Source: an uncultured Burkholderiales bacterium
GTDB taxonomy: Bacteria > Pseudomonadota > Gammaproteobacteria > Burkholderiales > Burkholderiaceae_E
DNA: 64,000 nt
Reading direction: 5' to 3'
Assembly (NCBI GenBank): GCA_902826305.1
Contig: CADEEH010000005.1
Span: 1 to 64,000, forward strand
The notes beneath the pieces are model-generated. The model was given only the letters and a program-made list of their open reading frames with translations, did not search any database and was not told where the DNA came from. Position numbers and translations under genes: made by a program. Shown piece after piece: positions 61,339 to 64,000 of the stretch; position 1 is the stretch's first letter; the number at the start of each line of letters is the position of its first letter.

Positions 61339-64000
61339 ATGAAACTGCTCGGTCGGATCTTCAAGCCGCTGCTGATCCTGCTCGGTGCGCTCGCGATCGC
61401 CGCGCTGATCTGGTTCGGCGGTCCGCTGATCGCGATCGCCGACTGGCATCCGCTGGACAGCGAGAACGCGCGCTGGATCACGATCGCGGTGGTGCTGGTG
61501 CTCTGGCTGGGCAAGCGGATCGTCTCGGCGATCTGGTCCGGACTGACCAACCGGCGCCTGCTCGATTCACTCGCGCGCCGACCCGTGGCGCCCGCCGCCG
61601 AGGCGCCGGATCCGCGGCTGGAGACGATCCGCCAGCGCTTCGAGCAGGCGATCTCGGTGATGGGATCGAGTGCACTCGGCGGCGAACGCTCGTGGTGGTC
61701 GCGACTGACCGGCGGTCGTCGTTACGTCTACCAGCTGCCGTGGTACGTGTTCATCGGTCCGCCGGGCTCGGGCAAGACGACGGCGCTGCTCAATTCGGGG
61801 CTCCAGTTCCCGCTCGCGGGTCAGCTCGGCAACGATCCGGTCCGGGGCATCGGCGGCACCCGGCACTGCGACTGGTGGTTCACCGATCGTGCGGTGATGA
61901 TCGATACCGCCGGCCGCTACACGACACAGGACAGCGACTCGCTGGCCGATGCGAAGGAATGGCGCGAGTTCCTCGCCCAGCTGCGCACCCACCGCCCGCG
62001 CCAGCCGATCAACGGCGCGCTGGTCACCGTCAGTGTCGCCGACCTGCTGCAGTTGTCGCCCGCGGAGCTGTCGGCCCAGTCGATGGCGGTGCGCAGCCGG
62101 ATCCACGAGTTGCTGTCGACCCTGGACAACTCGTTCCCGGTCTATGTGCTGATCACCAAGGCCGACCTGGTCCCGGGCTTCACGGAGTTCTTCGACGGTC
62201 TCGACCGCGAGCAGCGCGAACAGGTCTGGGGCACGACGTTCCCGTTCGATCCGCGCGGGGCGCAGGTGCTGCCGCTCGCCGACCTCGAGCAGCAGTTCGA
62301 CGCGCTGGTGCGCCGGATCGACCGGCAGGCGCTCGATCGGCTGCAGCAGGAACGCGACCGTGATCGCCGCGTCGCGATCTTCGGCTTCTCGCGACAACTC
62401 GCGTCGCTGAAGGCGCCGCTGTCGACGTTCCTGCGTGAAGCATTCGCCACCAGCGACCTGACGCGATCGCCGATGATGCGTGGTGTGTACCTGACCAGCG
62501 GCACCCAGGAGGGCACGCCGATCGACCGGGTGATCGGTGCACTCGCCCGCTCGGCCGGCCTGCAGCGCCAGCTGCTGGCCCCGGCCCGCTCCTCGGGCAA
62601 GGCCTTCTTCCTCGGCCGCCTGCTCGACAGCGTGATCTTCGCCGAGTCCCCGCTCGCAGGCACCAACCTGCAGTGGGAGCGGCGGCTGTCGCGCCTCAAG
62701 TGGACCGCGACGGTCGCCACGGCGGCGGTGGCGATCGCCGCACTCGGTGGCTGGACCTGGAGCTACCTGAACAACCTGCGTTACCTGGACGACGTGCAGG
62801 CCAAGGTCGACCAGCTCGGCAAGGCGTTGCCGCAACCCGGTGTCGTCACCCGCGATCCACGCATCCTGCTCGATGTGCTCGCCAAGGTGCGTGCGCTGCC
62901 GCGGACCGATTCGGTCGATCCGGAATCACCGAAGCTGTCGCAGATGCTCGGCCTGTTCCAGGGCCGCAAACTCGCCGACGGCACCGACCAGGCCTACCAG
63001 CGCCTGCTGGCACAGACGTTGTCACCCTGGATCGCCGACCGGATCGCGCTCGCGTTGCGCGGCACCGCGGCCAATCCGGAACTGCGCTACGAGACGCTGA
63101 AGACCTACCTGATGCTGGTCGATCCGGCGCGGATGAAGCCGGATGTGATCAAGGGCTGGGTCGCCTTCGATCTCGAGTCGGGTGGACTGATGCTCGATGC
63201 GGAGCAGAAACGCGAGCTCTTCACCCACGTCGACACGCTGCTCGAGCGCGGGACGATGCAGGAGAGTGTCGTCCCCGACGAACGGCTGATCGCCCAGGTC
63301 CGCACGAACCTGGCGCAGACCCCGTTCCCGCAGCGGGTCTACAACCGGTTGAAGCGCGAAGGCGCCGGCGCCGACAACCCGGAGTTCCGCATCGCACAGG
63401 CCGGCGGGCAGTCCGCGTCGCTGGTGTTCACGCGCAAGAGCGGCCGTTCGCTGAACGAGGGGATACCCGGCCTGTACACCTACGATGGCTACCACCGCGG
63501 CTTCGCGAAGGCGCTGGACTCGGTGGTCCGCGACCTCGCCGACGAGGAGACCTGGGTGCTGGGCATCCGCGAATCGGACAATGCCCGACGCGCGCAGACG
63601 CCCGCCGGCCGCGAGTCGCTGGCCAACGAGGTCAAGCGGCTCTACCTGATCGACTACGCGAACCAGTGGGAGCGGCTGGTGGCCGACCTGGCCCTGGTCA
63701 AGTCGCCGAACCTGACCCAGACGATCCAGGTCGCGCGGGTGCTCTCCGCGCCGGATTCGCCGCTGGCGCGGCTGCTGCGTGCGATCGTGCGCGAGGTCAC
63801 GCTGACCGCATCCGATCCGAAGAACGCGGTCGACAAGACGGTGGACAAGGTCGGCGAGGCGGCGAAGGACGCGAAGAAGTCGCTCGAGCGGCTGCTCGGC
63901 CCGAGGACACCGGCGGCGATCGCGACACCGGCCGGTCCGCGCATCGAGAGCCTGGTCGACGATCGGTTCAACGCACTGCGCGCCTACGTGACCGCCCCCG
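61339..64000 (+). CDS. tssM: T6SS membrane-complex protein TssM, 5' part
   Basis: The frame is open from the ATG at 61339 to the end of the window (887 complete codons; full TssM is usually about 1100-1300). N-terminal helices (LLILLGALAIAALIWFGG and a second) precede the cytoplasmic NTPase-like domain with Walker A GPPGSGKTT (140-148) and DTAGRY, then a third helix near residue 455-475 and the start of the periplasmic part. TssM spans the inner membrane and binds TssJ and TssL. Starts 16 bases after tssL. Confidence 0.95.
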   Translation, partial: MKLLGRIFKPLLILLGALAIAALIWFGGPLIAIADWHPLDSENARWITIAVVLVLWLGKRIVSAIWSGLTNRRLLDSLARRPVAPAAEAPDPRLETIRQRFEQAISVMGSSALGGERSWWSRLTGGRRYVYQLPWYVFIGPPGSGKTTALLNSGLQFPLAGQLGNDPVRGIGGTRHCDWWFTDRAVMIDTAGRYTTQDSDSLADAKEWREFLAQLRTHRPRQPINGALVTVSVADLLQLSPAELSAQSMAVRSRIHELLSTLDNSFPVYVLITKADLVPGFTEFFDGLDREQREQVWGTTFPFDPRGAQVLPLADLEQQFDALVRRIDRQALDRLQQERDRDRRVAIFGFSRQLASLKAPLSTFLREAFATSDLTRSPMMRGVYLTSGTQEGTPIDRVIGALARSAGLQRQLLAPARSSGKAFFLGRLLDSVIFAESPLAGTNLQWERRLSRLKWTATVATAAVAIAALGGWTWSYLNNLRYLDDVQAKVDQLGKALPQPGVVTRDPRILLDVLAKVRALPRTDSVDPESPKLSQMLGLFQGRKLADGTDQAYQRLLAQTLSPWIADRIALALRGTAANPELRYETLKTYLMLVDPARMKPDVIKGWVAFDLESGGLMLDAEQKRELFTHVDTLLERGTMQESVVPDERLIAQVRTNLAQTPFPQRVYNRLKREGAGADNPEFRIAQAGGQSASLVFTRKSGRSLNEGIPGLYTYDGYHRGFAKALDSVVRDLADEETWVLGIRESDNARRAQTPAGRESLANEVKRLYLIDYANQWERLVADLALVKSPNLTQTIQVARVLSAPDSPLARLLRAIVREVTLTASDPKNAVDKTVDKVGEAAKDAKKSLERLLGPRTPAAIATPAGPRIESLVDDRFNALRAYVTAP

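Noticed and set aside
59856-61550. Minus-strand 564-codon frame across tssL
   Set aside because: Antisense shadow of tssL and the start of tssM, which carry clear family motifs.

Overview
The window is very G+C-rich, tightly packed bacterial DNA. Beta-class glutathione transferase, a fused indolepyruvate oxidoreductase, DUF3833 and chalcone-isomerase-like envelope proteins, a hybrid kinase of the DLRQPIH type, and a T3SS and T6SS side by side all suggest a betaproteobacterium, probably Burkholderiales. I cannot name a genus. No rRNA, tRNA, CRISPR array, transposase or integrase was seen.

Layout. Bases 1-20500 are mostly ordinary chromosome: the end of an EAL-domain gene, an EamA transporter, an adenylate-forming ligase, a class III aminotransferase, an alpha/beta hydrolase, indolepyruvate oxidoreductase, two small envelope proteins, a GST, an MFS transporter and a quinone reductase. 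A radical-SAM/UdgX DNA-repair pair has a perfect LexA box at its promoter. A 672-residue LysM protein without a Sec signal lies at 11.8-13.8 kb.

Bases 20660-34320 are the most unusual part. A 2325-residue protein carries an internal amidohydrolase-like metal site and a C-terminal LysM-like domain. It runs tail-to-tail into a reverse-strand array of immunity-like genes: two copies of a 100-residue protein, a DUF1910/1911-like (PoNi) protein and a DUF1629/Imm11-like protein. These follow an 1122-residue protein with polymorphic-toxin architecture, which starts 18 bp after the last gene of a T3SS operon.

Bases 33649-50666 encode most of a non-flagellar type III secretion system in three transcription blocks. 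One is lipoprotein-sctN-sctO and then sctC-D-E-F-G-X-I-J-K (minus strand, Ysc-like order). The second is sctQ-R-S-T-U (plus strand). The third is sctL-sctV-PDZ lipoprotein (minus strand). No translocators, gatekeeper, ruler (SctP) or effector chaperones were recognised, SctU lacks the NPTH autocleavage motif, and the needle candidate is very short.

Bases 50764-53314 hold a three-gene overlapping operon (GNAT/N-acyl amino acid synthase-like, iron-oxygenase-like, ATP-grasp) upstream of sctL. After two uncharacterised genes come a hybrid histidine kinase and a NarL-type regulator, and the window ends in a T6SS operon tssJ-K-L-M (tssM runs off the end).

Main hypothesis: the T3SS operon encodes its own polymorphic toxin with a stack of immunity genes, that is, an injectisome-derived exporter possibly used against other bacteria. 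This is inference from gene order and protein architecture.
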